A stretch of 64,000 nt of DNA from Mesorhizobium loti (GCA_014189435.1 CP050293.1:6391001-6455000), one strand, 5' to 3'; shown: positions 37,730 through 50,854, counted from the first letter of the stretch. Numbers and translations are program-made. The notes: generated by a model not told the origin, from the letters alone.

Positions 37730-38100
37730 AATTGGCCGTCATCGCAGTTTTCGCCAATCGCTGACGTTGCTGGGGCGGAGGGTCGAAGCTGCCAATCTCC
37801 CCCGTGTGGGGGCGCTGTCCCGCCGACGTCTTCAACTCACATCCTCGGCGACCCGCATCACAAGGGCGTCATCACCCGCTTCCAGCCTTACGATCTCCAT
37901 CCTCATTGTGTAAATTCCCAGAAGTCGGCTTACAAACTTTGACGTTTACGTAAATCCCAAACACTCTAACCGATTGAAAATGCTAGCTCCGAAATAATCG
38001 TTTGAATTTATATCGCACCAAGGCTATTGGGTGCGGCGAAAATTCGCGGTTTCCCCGCAGCATTCCGGCCTCTTCTTCGACGCCGCCATCAAGTCGTTAG

Positions 38101-39111
<1,011 letters not shown>

Positions 39112-39127
39112 ACCGGAGCAAATCCAG

Positions 39128-40321
<1,194 letters not shown>

Positions 40322-40325
40322 TCTG

Positions 40326-40697
40326 GTGCCTCCGCACAAGATAAACCTGGTCGAGGCGGCGGATGCGAAGATCACCAAGGTCTTCGATCCGCATATCGCC
40401 GGCGACGTGAATGACAGCCAGGCCAAGGTCGCCAAGTTTGGCGAGATGTTCGACTGGCATGCGCATGACAATGAGGACGAAGCCTTCCTCGTGCTGCGGG
40501 GGCGCATCGCCATCGATTTCCGCGACGGTCCGGTGGAGCTCGGCGAGGGCGACTTCATCGTCGTGCCGCGCGGCGTCGAACACCGGCCGCGTTCGCTCAC
40601 CGTTGAGCCCGTGGTGCTGATGTTCGAGCCGGCGACGACACTCAACACCGGCAACGCCAAGAGCGACCTCACCGTCGCCGACCTGAAGCGGCTCTGA
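40326..40697 (+). CDS. Cupin-domain protein within the suc operon
   Basis: A 123-residue single-cupin protein. Motif 1 is [20 protein letters not shown] (HxH-x4-E), and motif 2 is [20 protein letters not shown] (PxG-x2-H), so the metal ligands are complete. It starts with GTG at 40326, four bases after the sucC stop, and is followed after 2 bases by the DUF1579 gene. Tight spacing suggests co-translation with sucC. Function unknown. Confidence 0.85.
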   Translation: MPPHKINLVEAADAKITKVFDPHIAGDVNDSQAKVAKFGEMFDWHAHDNEDEAFLVLRGRIAIDFRDGPVELGEGDFIVVPRGVEHRPRSLTVEPVVLMFEPATTLNTGNAKSDLTVADLKRL

Positions 40698-40699
40698 CC

Positions 40700-41197
40700 A
40701 TGAACGCGGCACCCTTCTCTTCGCTCTCGGCCGATCACCAGCGCCTGCAGGCGCTGGTCGGCGCGTGGCGCGGCGAGGAAGAGGTGGCTGACACACAATG
40801 GGCCGATGGCGGTACGGCGACGTCCGAAGTGCTGGCAGAGGCACAGTTCGGCGGCCTGTTCGTGGTGCAGCGCTATCGCCAGCGCCGCGACGGCACGGTC
40901 TCGTTCGGGTCCCACGCTGTGTTCGGCTTCGACCAGCAAAACAGCCTCGTCAGCATGCACCAGTTCGATTCGATGGGGTTTGTGCCGGCGTCGCCGGCCA
41001 CAGGCACGTGGAACGGCAGCGAACTGGTTCTGGAGCGGTCGTCGCCGCGCGGCTCGGCGCGCGTGACGTATATTTTTGACGATGCCGACACCTACCGCAT
41101 GCGACTGCACTTCAAACCTGCCGGCAGCGATAGCTGGCAAGACATGGTGAGCGGCGTCTACCGGCGCGTTTCGCCTTCCTCGATCAACGGCTTTTAG
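40700..41197 (+). CDS. DUF1579-family protein within the suc operon
   Basis: A 165-residue cytosolic protein with DUF1579-like features: LQALVGAWRGEEEVADTQWA at the start, GGLFVVQRYRQRRDGTVSF, GFDQQNSLVSMHQFDSMGF and a final DTYRMRLHFKPAGSDSWQDM. The fold is a lipocalin-like barrel of unknown role. It lies between the cupin gene and sucD, with only 12 bases to sucD. Confidence 0.75.
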   Translation: MNAAPFSSLSADHQRLQALVGAWRGEEEVADTQWADGGTATSEVLAEAQFGGLFVVQRYRQRRDGTVSFGSHAVFGFDQQNSLVSMHQFDSMGFVPASPATGTWNGSELVLERSSPRGSARVTYIFDDADTYRMRLHFKPAGSDSWQDMVSGVYRRVSPSSINGF

Positions 41198-41209
41198 AAA
41201 AGGGCTCCC

Positions 41210-42112
41210 ATGTCCATCCTCGTCGACAAGAACACCAAGGTGCTGGTGCAGGGCCTGACCGGCAAGACCGGCACGTTCCACACCGAACAGGCGCTGGCCT
41301 ATCACGGCACGAAAATGGTCGGCGGCATCCACCCGAAGAAGGGTGGCGAGACGTGGACCGGCTCGAAGGGCGAGAGCCTGCCGATCTTCGCCACCGTCGC
41401 CGAGGGCAAGGAAAAGACCGGCGCCAACGCGTCCGTCGTCTATGTGCCGCCGGCGGGTGCCGCCGAAGCCATCCTCGAAGCGATCGAGGCCGAGATCCCG
41501 CTGATCATCTGCATCACCGAGGGCATACCGGTGATGGACATGATCAGGGTCAAGGCCAGGCTCGACCGCTCGACCTCGCGGCTGATCGGACCGAACTGCC
41601 CGGGCGTCTTGACGCCCAACGAATGCAAGATCGGCATCATGCCCGGAAACATCTTCCGCAAGGGCTCGGTCGGCGTTGTTTCGCGCTCAGGAACACTTAC
41701 CTATGAGGCTGTGTTCCAGACCACCAATGTCGGGCTCGGCCAGACCACCGCCGTCGGCATTGGCGGCGACCCCGTCAAGGGCACCGAGTTTATCGACGTG
41801 CTCGAGATGTTCCTCGCCGACGACGAGACCAAGTCGATCATCATGATCGGCGAGATCGGCGGTTCGGCCGAGGAAGACGCCGCGCAGTTCCTCAAGGACG
41901 AAGCCAAGCGTGGCCGCAAAAAGCCCATGGCCGGCTTCATCGCCGGGCGCACGGCGCCTGCCGGCCGCACCATGGGCCATGCGGGCGCGGTCATCTCCGG
42001 CGGCAAGGGCGGCGCGGAAGACAAGATCGCGGCAATGGAATCGGCCGGCATCAAGGTATCGCCCTCGCCGGCAAGGCTGGGCACGACCTTGGTCGAGGCG
42101 ATCAAGGGTTAA
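41210..42112 (+). CDS. sucD: Succinyl-CoA synthetase alpha subunit
   Basis: SucD carries the CoA site and the phosphorylated histidine. The 300-residue protein has [60 protein letters not shown] and [20 protein letters not shown], where the His is phosphorylated. The start ATG at 41210 follows aaaaggg. A repeat array separates it from sucA. Confidence 0.97.
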   Translation: MSILVDKNTKVLVQGLTGKTGTFHTEQALAYHGTKMVGGIHPKKGGETWTGSKGESLPIFATVAEGKEKTGANASVVYVPPAGAAEAILEAIEAEIPLIICITEGIPVMDMIRVKARLDRSTSRLIGPNCPGVLTPNECKIGIMPGNIFRKGSVGVVSRSGTLTYEAVFQTTNVGLGQTTAVGIGGDPVKGTEFIDVLEMFLADDETKSIIMIGEIGGSAEEDAAQFLKDEAKRGRKKPMAGFIAGRTAPAGRTMGHAGAVISGGKGGAEDKIAAMESAGIKVSPSPARLGTTLVEAIKG

Positions 42113-42222
42113 GGCAGTAAGGGAGTAGGGCAGTATGGCAGTATGGGAATAGGAAGAACGGGACGAGCGCGGCAACCGCCTGCTTTCCCTACTGCCTTAC
42201 TCCCCTACTGCCCTACTCCCCT
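42113..42222. repeat. ggcagta / actgcc array with inverted halves (family E) between sucD and sucA
   Basis: The left half has repeats of ggcagta and gggagta units; the right half (42187-42222) has ctactgcc and ttactcccc units. They are complementary and could form a long hairpin in the mRNA just before sucA. Confidence 0.85.
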
Positions 42223-42260
42223 CCAAAAACAGGAGACGGAGCCAGGCTCCGCGGACAAAA

Positions 42261-45247
42261 ATGGCAAGACAAGATCAGGCCAACGACCAGTTTTCGCTCA
42301 CCTCATTCCTCTATGGCGGCAATGCCGATTACATCGACGCGCTTTATGCGTCCTATGAGGACGATCCGGAGTCGGTAAACCCCGAATGGCAGGAGTTCTT
42401 CGCCGGGCTGAAGGACGATGCCGGCGATGTACGCAAGAATGCCAAGGGCGCCTCCTGGGCCAAGCCCTCCTGGCCGCTGCAGGCCAATGGCGAACTGGTG
42501 TCGGCGCTCGACGGCAATTGGGGCATCGTCGAGAAGCATCTGGAAAAAAGGTCAAGGACAAGGCGGTCACCAACGGCATCGTGCTGTCCGATGCCGACGT
42601 GCATCAGGCGACGCGCGATTCGGTGCGCGCCATCATGATGATCCGCGCCTACCGCATGCGCGGCCATTTGCACGCCAATCTCGACCCGCTCGGCATCGCC
42701 AAGCCGCTCGAGGACTATAACGAGCTGTCGCCGGAAAATTACGGCTTCACCGAAGCCGACTATGACCGGCCGATCTTCCTCGACAATGTGCTCGGGCTCG
42801 AATTCGGCAGCATCCGGCAGATGCTGGAAATCCTGACGCGCACCTATTGCTCGACGCTCGGCGTCGAGTTCATGCATATTTCCGATCCCGAGGAAAAGGC
42901 CTGGATCCAGGCGCGCATCGAGGGTGCCGACAAGGAGATCACCTTCACCGCCACCGGCAAGAAGGCGATCCTGCAGAAGCTGGTCGAGGCCGAAGGCTTC
43001 GAGCAGTTCATCGACGTCAAGTACAAGGGCACCAAGCGCTTCGGCCTCGATGGCAGTGAAGCGCTGATCCCGGCGCTGGAGCAGATCGTCAAGCGCGGCG
43101 GCCAGCTCGGCATGAAGGAGATTGTGCTCGGCATGGCGCATCGCGGCCGGCTGAACGTGCTCTCCCAGGTGATGGCCAAGCCGCACCGCGCCATCTTCCA
43201 CGAGTTCAAGGGCGGCTCGGCCGCCCCGGACGAGGTCGAAGGCTCGGGCGACGTCAAGTACCATCTCGGCGCCTCGTCGGACCGCGAGTTCGACGGCAAC
43301 AAGGTGCATTTGTCCTTGACCGCCAATCCCTCGCATCTGGAAATCGTCGATCCGGTGGTGATGGGCAAGGCGCGCGCCAAGCAGGATTATCTGTTCGGCC
43401 GCAGCCGCGAGGAAATCGTGCCGCTGGAAGAGCGCGCCAAGGTGCTGCCGCTGCTCTTGCACGGCGATGCCGCCTTCGCCGGCCAGGGCGTGATTGCCGA
43501 AATCCTCGGCCTGTCCGGACTGCGCGGCCACCGCGTCGCCGGCACGCTGCATTTCATCATCAACAACCAGATCGGCTTCACCACCAATCCGCGCTTCTCG
43601 CGCTCGTCGCCCTATCCGTCCGACGTCGCCAAGATGATCGAAGCGCCGATCTTCCACGTCAATGGCGACGACCCGGAAGCCGTGGTGCACGCCACCAAGG
43701 TGGCGATCGAATTCCGCATGAAGTTCCACAAGCCAGTTGTGGTCGACATGTTCTGCTACCGCCGCTTCGGCCACAATGAGGGCGACGAACCGGCCTTCAC
43801 CCAGCCGATCATGTATCGCAACATCCGCACCCACAAGACGACGGTGCAGATCTATGCCGACCGCCTGATTGCCGAGGGCCACATCACCCAGGCCGAGTTC
43901 GACAAGCTCAAGGCCGACTGGCGCGCGCATCTCGAATCCGAATGGGAAGTCGGCCAGCACTACAAGCCCAACAAGGCCGACTGGCTCGACGGCGCCTGGT
44001 CGGGCCTGCGCACGGCCGACAACCAGGACGAACAGCGGCGCGGCAAGACCGCCGTGCCGGTCAAGACGCTGAAGGAAATCGGCAAGAAGTTGACCGAGGT
44101 GCCGAAGGAATTCGAGGCGCACAAGACGATCATCCGCTTCCTCGAGAACCGCCGCCAGGCGATCGAGTCCGGCGAAGGCATCGACTGGTCGACCGCCGAG
44201 GCGCTGGCTTTCGGCGCCATACTGCTCGACGGCAATCCGATCCGCCTGTCGGGGCAGGATTCCGAACGCGGCACCTTCTCGCAGCGCCATTCCGTGCTCT
44301 ACGACCAGCGCGACGAGACCCGCTACATCCCGCTCAACAATCTGTCGGCGGCACAGGCCGGCTATGAAGTCATCAACTCGATGCTGTCGGAAGAGGCGGT
44401 GCTCGGCTTCGAATATGGCTACAGCCTAGCCGAGCCGAAGGCGCTGACGCTGTGGGAAGCGCAGTTCGGCGACTTCGCCAACGGCGCCCAGGTGGTGTTC
44501 GATCAGTTCATCTCGTCGGGCGAACGCAAGTGGCTGAGAATGTCGGGCCTCGTGTGTCTCTTGCCGCACGGCTATGAAGGCCAGGGTCCGGAGCACTCCT
44601 CGGCCCGGCTCGAACGCTTCCTGCAGCTTTGTGCCGAAGACAACATGCAAGTCGCCAACTGCACGACGCCGGCCAACTACTTCCACATATTGCGCCGGCA
44701 GCTGAAGCGCGACTTCCGCAAGCCGCTGATCCTGATGACGCCGAAGTCGCTGCTGCGCCACAAGCGGGCGGTGTCGACGCTGCCGGAAATTTCGGGCGAA
44801 AGCTCGTTCCATCGGCTGCTCTGGGACGACGCCCAGCTGCTGCCCAACCAGGCGATCAAGCTCACCAAGGATTCCAAGATCCGCCGCGTCGTGCTGTGCT
44901 CGGGCAAGGTCTATTACGACCTCTATGAGGAGCGCGAGAAGCGCGGCATCAACGACATCTATCTGCTGCGCGTCGAACAGCTCTATCCGTTCCCGGCCAA
45001 GGCGCTGATCACCGAACTGTCGCGTTTCCGCAATGCCGAGATGGTGTGGTGCCAGGAGGAGCCCAAGAACATGGGCGCCTGGTCGTTCATCGACCCGTAT
45101 CTGGAATGGGTGCTGGCGCATATCGACGCCAAGCATCAGCGGGTGCGCTACACCGGCCGTCCGGCTGCCGCCTCGCCGGCGACCGGACTAATGTCGAAGC
45201 ATCTCGCCCAGCTCGCCGCCTTGCTCGAAGACGCGCTCGGCGAATAA
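42261..45247 (+). CDS. sucA: 2-oxoglutarate dehydrogenase E1 component, with a frameshift as sequenced
   Basis: SucA is the thiamine-diphosphate E1 subunit of the 2-oxoglutarate dehydrogenase complex. From the ATG at 42261 ([20 protein letters not shown]) the frame is normal to about residue 96 (VEKHLEK). It then shifts at a run of six A at 42544-42549; similarity continues one frame over ([20 protein letters not shown]) to the stop at 45247. Seven A would restore a ~995-residue protein, the family length. Downstream motifs ([41 protein letters not shown]) are intact. It could be a sequencing error, a real mutation or slippage during expression. Confidence 0.9.
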
Positions 45248-45275
45248 CAGAACCGAAAGAAAACGGACAGGCACA

Positions 45276-46550
45276 ATGGCTACCGAAATCCGCGTTCCCA
45301 CTCTCGGCGAATCCGTCACCGAAGCGACCATCGGCAAATGGTTCAAGAAGGTCGGCGATGCCATTGCCGCCGATGAGCCCCTGGTCGAACTCGAGACCGA
45401 CAAGGTGACGGTGGAAGTGCCCGCCGCCGCTGCCGGCATCCTTTCGGAGATCGCGGTCAAGGAAGGCGAGACTGTCGGCGTCGGCGCTTTGCTGGGGTCG
45501 ATTTCGGCAGGTGGCGAGGCTCCCGCCACCAAGCCGCAAGCGGTGTCGCAGGCCTCGTCGCCGGATGCGGCTACGACCGGCAAGCAGGCCGCGGCCGAGA
45601 CCGCCAAGATCGCCGGCGACGCCGGCGCGGTCGAGCCGCGCAGCATGCCGCCAGCTCCGGCGGCAGCCAAACTGATCGCCGAAAACAATCTGGCGGTCGA
45701 CCAGCTCTCGGGTTCGGGCAAGCGTGGCCAGGTGCTGAAGGGCGACGTGCTCGACGCCATCTCCAAGGGCGCGCCTTCGCAGCCGGCCGAGATGCCGAAA
45801 GCAGCACCTGCACCGGTTGCCGTGCGCGCACCGTCCTCGGGCGACGATGCGTCGCGCGAGGAGCGCGTGCGCATGACCAAGCTGCGCCAGACCATCGCGC
45901 GCAGGCTCAAGGAGGCGCAGTCGACCGCCGCCATGCTGACCACCTTCAACGAGGTCGACATGTCGGCGGTGATGGCGCTGCGCACCAAGTACAAGGATGT
46001 GTTCGAGAAGAAGCATGGCGTGAAGCTCGGCTTTATGGGCTTCTTCACCAAGGCGGTGACCCACGCGCTGAAGGAGATCCCCTCGGTCAATGCCGAGATC
46101 GACGGCACCGACATCATCTTCAAGAACTATGCCCATATCGGCGTCGCCGTCGGCACCGAAAAAGGCCTCGTCGTGCCGGTCGTACGCAATGCCGACCAGA
46201 TGTCGATCGCCGAGATCGAGAAGGACATCGGCCGGCTCGGCATCGCCGCACGTGACGGCAAGCTGTCGGTGGCGGATATGCAAGGCGGCACGTTTACGAT
46301 TTCCAACGGCGGCGTTTACGGGTCGCTGATGTCGACGCCGATCCTCAACGCGCCGCAGTCGGGCATTCTGGGCATGCACAAGATCCAGGACCGGCCTGTC
46401 GTGGTCGGCGGCCAGATCGTCATCCGGCCGATGATGTATCTGGCGCTGAGCTACGATCACCGCATCGTCGACGGCAAGGAAGCGGTGACCTTCCTGGTCC
46501 GCGTCAAGGAAAGCCTGGAGGATCCGGAACGGCTGGTGCTCGATCTGTGA
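45276..46550 (+). CDS. sucB: Dihydrolipoyl succinyltransferase (E2 of 2-oxoglutarate dehydrogenase)
   Basis: The E2 core of the same complex, 424 residues. One lipoyl domain (lipoylated Lys in [13 protein letters not shown]), an Ala/Pro linker, the peripheral subunit-binding motif ([20 protein letters not shown]), another linker, and the catalytic domain ending [20 protein letters not shown] with the His-Asp pair. It starts 28 bases after sucA and its stop overlaps the next gene (GTGA). Confidence 0.97.
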   Translation: MATEIRVPTLGESVTEATIGKWFKKVGDAIAADEPLVELETDKVTVEVPAAAAGILSEIAVKEGETVGVGALLGSISAGGEAPATKPQAVSQASSPDAATTGKQAAAETAKIAGDAGAVEPRSMPPAPAAAKLIAENNLAVDQLSGSGKRGQVLKGDVLDAISKGAPSQPAEMPKAAPAPVAVRAPSSGDDASREERVRMTKLRQTIARRLKEAQSTAAMLTTFNEVDMSAVMALRTKYKDVFEKKHGVKLGFMGFFTKAVTHALKEIPSVNAEIDGTDIIFKNYAHIGVAVGTEKGLVVPVVRNADQMSIAEIEKDIGRLGIAARDGKLSVADMQGGTFTISNGGVYGSLMSTPILNAPQSGILGMHKIQDRPVVVGGQIVIRPMMYLALSYDHRIVDGKEAVTFLVRVKESLEDPERLVLDL

Positions 46551-47344
46551 ACAACGCCGACCGCCCCGTGAGCGGCTGGCTGGAACGGTTCGGGTTCAAG
46601 GTGGGCCGGGCCGCTCGCGGCGCGCAGCGGACATTTCGGCGCAGCATTTTCTGGCTTGGCTTGTCCACTGCGGTTCCTTCTCTGGCAATCGCCGCCGAAT
46701 GGAATCCGGCAAAGGTGAGCAGCAACCTCGGCATCTTTACCCTTAGTGACGTGCAATTGGTGGAGCGGAAGATAACGGTCACCCCGGTCGGCCAACTCGA
46801 ATTGCCGACGGGCGAGATCTTGGCCTGCGATCCTCTGGTCACAGGCGATGACTGGCCAGTATTGAGCCGCAAGGTCAAACCCGGAAGTTATCCGGTTTCG
46901 CTGTTCGAGGCGCAGGGCCGCGTGGCGGCAGCGTTCCTTCGCTTCCGCCCTGGCACGCCGGTTCGTTGGGAACTGGCTACCTTGCCAGACCAGAACGTGT
47001 CGACGCTGAAGGACGACGAAATGTTCGGCTATCCCGTCGATGCCGGCCTGGGCTCGTTCATGGACAAGACGGCGATGGCGCTGATGTCGGCCGAGCAGGA
47101 TAAGCTCAAGGCCGATGAGAATTACTATGACGACGTGCTGGCTGCCGAATTCGCGCCCAACCAGGACAGGTTCGTCATGCACCATCCGGTTGCGGGCAAC
47201 CCGCTCAACATTGCCATGTTCTGGAGCGGCTGGGGTGACGGGTTTTATCCGTCGTTCTGGGGACTGGACGCGGCCGGCGAGCCGCTGTTGCTGATGACCG
47301 ATTTCGGCGTGCTGGAAAACGCCGATGGCCGCGAGAGCCAGTAG
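46547..47344 (+). CDS. DUF4241-family protein
   Basis: A 265-residue protein that starts with a GTG overlapping the sucB stop, giving coupled translation. The N-terminal ~50 residues include a hydrophobic stretch ([16 protein letters not shown]) that may be a signal or anchor. The rest fits DUF4241: [47 protein letters not shown] and [19 protein letters not shown]. Function unknown. Its place in the operon is odd. Confidence 0.82.
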   Translation: MNNADRPVSGWLERFGFKVGRAARGAQRTFRRSIFWLGLSTAVPSLAIAAEWNPAKVSSNLGIFTLSDVQLVERKITVTPVGQLELPTGEILACDPLVTGDDWPVLSRKVKPGSYPVSLFEAQGRVAAAFLRFRPGTPVRWELATLPDQNVSTLKDDEMFGYPVDAGLGSFMDKTAMALMSAEQDKLKADENYYDDVLAAEFAPNQDRFVMHHPVAGNPLNIAMFWSGWGDGFYPSFWGLDAAGEPLLLMTDFGVLENADGRESQ

Positions 47345-47353
47345 GTCGCCCCG

Positions 47354-47863
47354 ATGCAAAGCGCCCTCTCGCCCACAATCAGATGTTTCGCCGGATTGCT
47401 GGCCTTCGGGGTTGCGTGCTCCGAGGCACGCGCCGCCTGCCCGATCGAACTCGCCGTCTATGGCGACGCCCAGAGCGGCAGCGAGATCGATTTCACGCCG
47501 ACCGGCACCTCGGCGACCGTCACCAACACGTTCCGGATGATCCTCGACAACAATGTGGTGCTGAACGGCATCGTCATGTGGAATGAGGGCGTGTCGCGGC
47601 CGAACGGCGCGCTGATGTACAAATGCCCGGAGGGCGACGTCACCGGCGAGGAACTTGGCGCCTGCACGCCCTGGCATGGCGTCATCTACACGTCGGATGA
47701 CAAGGGCAACATCGGACTGCTGCCGGCCGAAGGCGTCGAGGCGCCGAAGACGCTGATCCTGCCGGATCTCGGCCCGGCGCTGCGCCAGTCCAGCGCCTAT
47801 GGCGGCAGCGGGTTTTCGAAAGTGCCGTGGGACGTGTTTGCCTTGAAGGGATGCCAGGAATGA
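47354..47863 (+). CDS. Secreted protein of unknown function in the suc operon
   Basis: A 169-residue protein with a signal peptide (MQSALSPTIRCFAGLLAFGV, cleavage after ARA). Four cysteines occur in the mature part (AACPIEL, YKCPEGD, GACTPWH, LKGCQE), suggesting disulfides in the periplasm. I recognise no family. Its stop overlaps the next start (ATGA). Being secreted, it has no obvious link with the TCA enzymes around it. Confidence 0.72.
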   Translation: MQSALSPTIRCFAGLLAFGVACSEARAACPIELAVYGDAQSGSEIDFTPTGTSATVTNTFRMILDNNVVLNGIVMWNEGVSRPNGALMYKCPEGDVTGEELGACTPWHGVIYTSDDKGNIGLLPAEGVEAPKTLILPDLGPALRQSSAYGGSGFSKVPWDVFALKGCQE

Positions 47864-48615
47864 GCGGGACGCAAAAGGTGCTGCTGGTCACCGGCGGGAG
47901 CCGAGGCATCGGCGCCGCGATCTGCCGGCTCGGGTCGAAGGCAGGCTATCACGTGGCGGTCAACTACGCTTCGAACCAGGACGCCGCCAGTGCACTGGTC
48001 GCCGAGATCAAGGCCGGCGGCGGCGAGGCTTTTGCCGTCAAGGGTGATGTCGGCGCTGAGTCCGATGTCGTGGCCATGTTCGAGGCCGTCGACGGCGCCT
48101 ATGGCCGGCTCGACGCCTTCGTCAACAATGCCGGCATCGTCGACGCCAAGGCGCGCGTCGACGAGATGGATGTGGCGCGGCTGGAGCGCATGATGCGCAT
48201 CAATGTCGTTGGCTCGTTTCTCTGCGCCCGCGAGGCGGTCAAGCGCATGTCGACCCGCCATGGCGGGTCTGGCGGATCCATCGTCAACATCTCCTCGGCG
48301 GCGGCAGTCCTGGGCTCGCCGGGCGAATATGTCGACTATGCCGCCTCCAAGGGCGCCATCGACACCTTCACCATCGGGCTCGCCCGAGAGGTGGCGCTGG
48401 AGGGTATCCGCGTCAATGCGGTGCGGCCGGGCCTCATCGACACCGAAATCCATGCCTCCGGCGGGCAGCCGGACAGGATAGAGCGGTTCCGCGACATACT
48501 GCCGATGAAAAGGGCCGGCACGGCTGATGAAGTCGCGGGCGCGGTTCTCTATCTTCTATCCGACGCCGCGTCCTATACGACAGGCGCGATCCTGAATGTA
48601 AGCGGCGGCCGCTGA
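47860..48615 (+). CDS. Short-chain dehydrogenase/reductase
   Basis: A 251-residue classical [11 protein letters not shown] is the cofactor loop, NNAG follows in the fourth strand, Ser lies in [11 protein letters not shown], and YAASKGA holds the catalytic Tyr and Lys. NYASN after the second strand hints at NADP preference. The start ATG at 47860 overlaps the upstream stop. Substrate unknown. A homologue often sits between sucB and lpd in rhizobia and Brucella. Confidence 0.92.
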   Translation: MSGTQKVLLVTGGSRGIGAAICRLGSKAGYHVAVNYASNQDAASALVAEIKAGGGEAFAVKGDVGAESDVVAMFEAVDGAYGRLDAFVNNAGIVDAKARVDEMDVARLERMMRINVVGSFLCAREAVKRMSTRHGGSGGSIVNISSAAAVLGSPGEYVDYAASKGAIDTFTIGLAREVALEGIRVNAVRPGLIDTEIHASGGQPDRIERFRDILPMKRAGTADEVAGAVLYLLSDAASYTTGAILNVSGGR

Positions 48616-48638
48616 GCGCCAAGCAAAGGGAAACAAAC

Positions 48639-50045
48639 ATGGCTTATGACGTCGTTATCATCGGATCGGGACCGGGCGGCTATGTCTGCGCCATCAAGGC
48701 GGCGCAGCTCGGGCTCAGGGTTGCGGTGGTCGAGAAGAACGCGACCTTCGGCGGCACCTGCCTCAACATCGGCTGCATCCCGTCGAAGGCGCTGCTCCAT
48801 GCCTCCGAGATGTTCGCCGAGGCCGGACATTCCTTCGACACGCTCGGCGTCGAGATATCGGCGCCGAAGCTGAACCTGAAGAAGATGATGGCGCACAAGG
48901 ATGCGACGGTGTCGTCGAACGTCAACGGCGTCGCCTTCCTGTTCAAGAAGAACAAGATCGATAGTTTCCGCGGCACCGGCAAGGTGGTCGCGGCCGGCAA
49001 GGTGTCGGTGACCGGCGAGGACGGCAAGGTCGAGGAGATCGAGACCAAGAACATCGTCATCGCCACCGGCTCGGATGTCGCCGGCATTCCCGGCGTCAAG
49101 GTCGATATCGACGAGAAGGTCATCGTGTCGTCGACCGGCGCGCTGTCGCTGGACAAGGTCCCCGGCCATCTGGTGGTGGTGGGTGGCGGTGTCATCGGGC
49201 TCGAGCTCGGCTCGGTGTGGGCGCGGCTCGGCGCCAAGGTCACCGTGGTCGAGTTCCTCGACACCATCCTCGGCGGCATGGACGGCGAAGTTTCCAAGCA
49301 GTTCCAGCGGCTGCTATCCAAACAGGGTTTCGAGTTCAAGCTCGGCGCCAAGGTCACCGGCGTCGCCAAGGCCAAGAAGGGTGCGACCGTCACCTTCGAG
49401 CCGGTCAAGGGCGGTGCCGCCGAGACCATCGAGGCCGATGCCGTGCTGATTGCCACCGGCCGCCGTGCCTATGCCGACAGTCTCGGGCTCAAGGAAGCCG
49501 GCGTCGAGGTCGACGAGCGCGGCCGCGTCAAGACCGATGGCCATCTCAGCACCAACGTCCCCGGCATCTATGCCATCGGCGATGTCATCGCCGGGCCGAT
49601 GCTGGCGCACAAGGCCGAGGACGAGGGCGTGGCGGTGGCGGAAACCATTGCCGGCCAGGCCGGCCATGTGAACTACGACGTCATTCCGAGCGTCGTCTAC
49701 ACCAGCCCGGAAATCGCCTCGGTCGGCAAGACCGAGGAAGAGCTGAAGAAGGCCGGCATCGACTACAAGGTCGGGAAATTCCCGTTCAGCGCTAATGGCC
49801 GGGCGCGCGCCATGCTGCACACGGACGGTTTCGTGAAGATCCTCGCCGACAAGCAAAGCGACCGTGTGCTCGGCGTGCATATTGTCGGCTTCGGCGCCGG
49901 CGAGATGATCCACGAAGCGGCGGTGCTGATGGAGTTCGGCGGCTCGTCCGAGGATCTCGCCCGCACCTGCCACGCGCATCCGACGATGTCGGAAGCGGTC
50001 AAGGAGGCGGCGCTGGCGACGTTCTTCAAGCCGATCCATATCTAG
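48639..50045 (+). CDS. lpdA: Dihydrolipoyl dehydrogenase (E3)
   Basis: E3 reoxidises the lipoyl groups of E2 using FAD and NAD. The 468-residue protein has the FAD loop [19 protein letters not shown], the redox disulfide [16 protein letters not shown], the NAD loop [15 protein letters not shown], and [15 protein letters not shown] with the catalytic His-Glu. It ends the TCA operon. Confidence 0.97.
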   Translation: MAYDVVIIGSGPGGYVCAIKAAQLGLRVAVVEKNATFGGTCLNIGCIPSKALLHASEMFAEAGHSFDTLGVEISAPKLNLKKMMAHKDATVSSNVNGVAFLFKKNKIDSFRGTGKVVAAGKVSVTGEDGKVEEIETKNIVIATGSDVAGIPGVKVDIDEKVIVSSTGALSLDKVPGHLVVVGGGVIGLELGSVWARLGAKVTVVEFLDTILGGMDGEVSKQFQRLLSKQGFEFKLGAKVTGVAKAKKGATVTFEPVKGGAAETIEADAVLIATGRRAYADSLGLKEAGVEVDERGRVKTDGHLSTNVPGIYAIGDVIAGPMLAHKAEDEGVAVAETIAGQAGHVNYDVIPSVVYTSPEIASVGKTEEELKKAGIDYKVGKFPFSANGRARAMLHTDGFVKILADKQSDRVLGVHIVGFGAGEMIHEAAVLMEFGGSSEDLARTCHAHPTMSEAVKEAALATFFKPIHI

Positions 50046-50114
50046 AGGCGCTCATCGGGTCGACGCTTCGCTCGCCCTTGTTCCGTCACGCGAAGAAGCC
50101 CCCCGGCGTCGCGC

Positions 50115-50284
50115 TGCCCCTCATTGCCCTGCCGGGCATTTCTCCCCGTATAGAGACGGGGAGAAAGAAGCTCGCATCGAGGCTTCGCCAATTGCCCAAC
50201 GTAGCAGAAAGAGCGCCGAGGTTGCGGCCAGCCCCCTTCTCCCCGTTCTACGGGGAGAAGATGCCGGCAGGCAGATGAGGGGCG
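50115..50284. repeat. Palindromic repeat, family D, downstream of lpdA
   Basis: ctgcccctcattgccctgcc ... atttctccccgtatagagac on the left and cccttctccccgttctacgg ... ggcaggcagatgaggggcgg on the right. With the terminator at 50350 it accounts for most of the gene-free 50046-50402. Confidence 0.8.
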
Positions 50285-50349
50285 GCGCCAGCGTCGACAG
50301 TACCTGCGCTGCGGTCGCAACATCGGCACAGGGTCAAGGGTTATCGCCC

Positions 50350-50382
50350 AAAACAAAACGGCCCGCTTTTCAGCGGGCCGTT
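50350..50382 (-). terminator. Intrinsic terminator for the Pro/Ala-rich gene
   Basis: Stem aacggcccgc / gcgggccgtt. The reverse strand continues ttgtttt; the forward side has a weaker T tract, so it could also stop lpdA transcripts. Confidence 0.75.
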
Positions 50383-50402
50383 CGTATTTGATATCGAGCC
50401 GA

Positions 50403-50729
50403 TCAGTTGGCCGGTGCAGGTGCCGGGGCCGGCGCAGGGGCCGGTGCGGGCGCTGGTGCCGGGGCCGGGGCCGGGGCTGGGGCTGGCGCAGGTTCTGCAG
50501 GTGCCGGCGCTGGGGCCGGAGCAGGTTCGGCCGGCTTCATCGGTTCTGCCGGTGCGGGCGCTGGGGCCGGTGTGCTGGCCGCCGGCGGTTCGGCAGGTGC
50601 GGGGTGCTCACCGCTTCTTCCGAAAACATAGTACGCGACAACCGCCAGAATAACGACGACCAGCGCAATTAGCCAACCACTGCCGCCACCGCCGCCTGGC
50701 CTGGGAGTGTCGTTCGATGGATTCGCCAT
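50403..50729 (-). CDS. Pro/Ala-rich single-pass membrane protein
   Basis: A 108-residue protein: a polar Gly-rich N-terminus (NDTPRPGGGGGSG), one membrane helix (WLIALVVVILAVVAYYVFG), then a periplasmic tail that is almost wholly PAPA repeats (EPAPAPAPAPAEPAPA...). The tail likely spans part of the periplasm as a stiff rod. The DNA repeat gives an overlapping Gly/Ala frame on the other strand, which I treat as an artefact. Copy number probably varies between strains. A terminator follows. Confidence 0.75.
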   Translation of the reverse strand: MANPSNDTPRPGGGGGSGWLIALVVVILAVVAYYVFGRSGEHPAPAEPPAASTPAPAPAPAEPMKPAEPAPAPAPAPAEPAPAPAPAPAPAPAPAPAPAPAPAPAPAN

Positions 50730-50854
50730 AAAAGTGTCCTCCGTGGATGAAAATGATCAATCAACAGCCATCAACGTGCAACCGTTGAATGGGTTTCACG
50801 CTAGGAAAGGAAAACGCCGAAAACGCGGCGTTTGCGCCTCCCCTGCCATCCGAC

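Noticed and set aside
42353..44290. 645-codon reverse frame opposite sucA
   Set aside because: Shadow of sucA codon bias; sucA motifs are intact apart from one shift.
50410..50600. Possible CRISPR-like or short tandem array
   Set aside because: The repeats are degenerate Pro-Ala codons without spacers of constant length, within a coding gene.
50407..50631. Gly/Ala repeat protein on the forward strand
   Set aside because: It is the complement of the Pro/Ala repeat; the reverse frame has a proper start, a membrane helix and a terminator.
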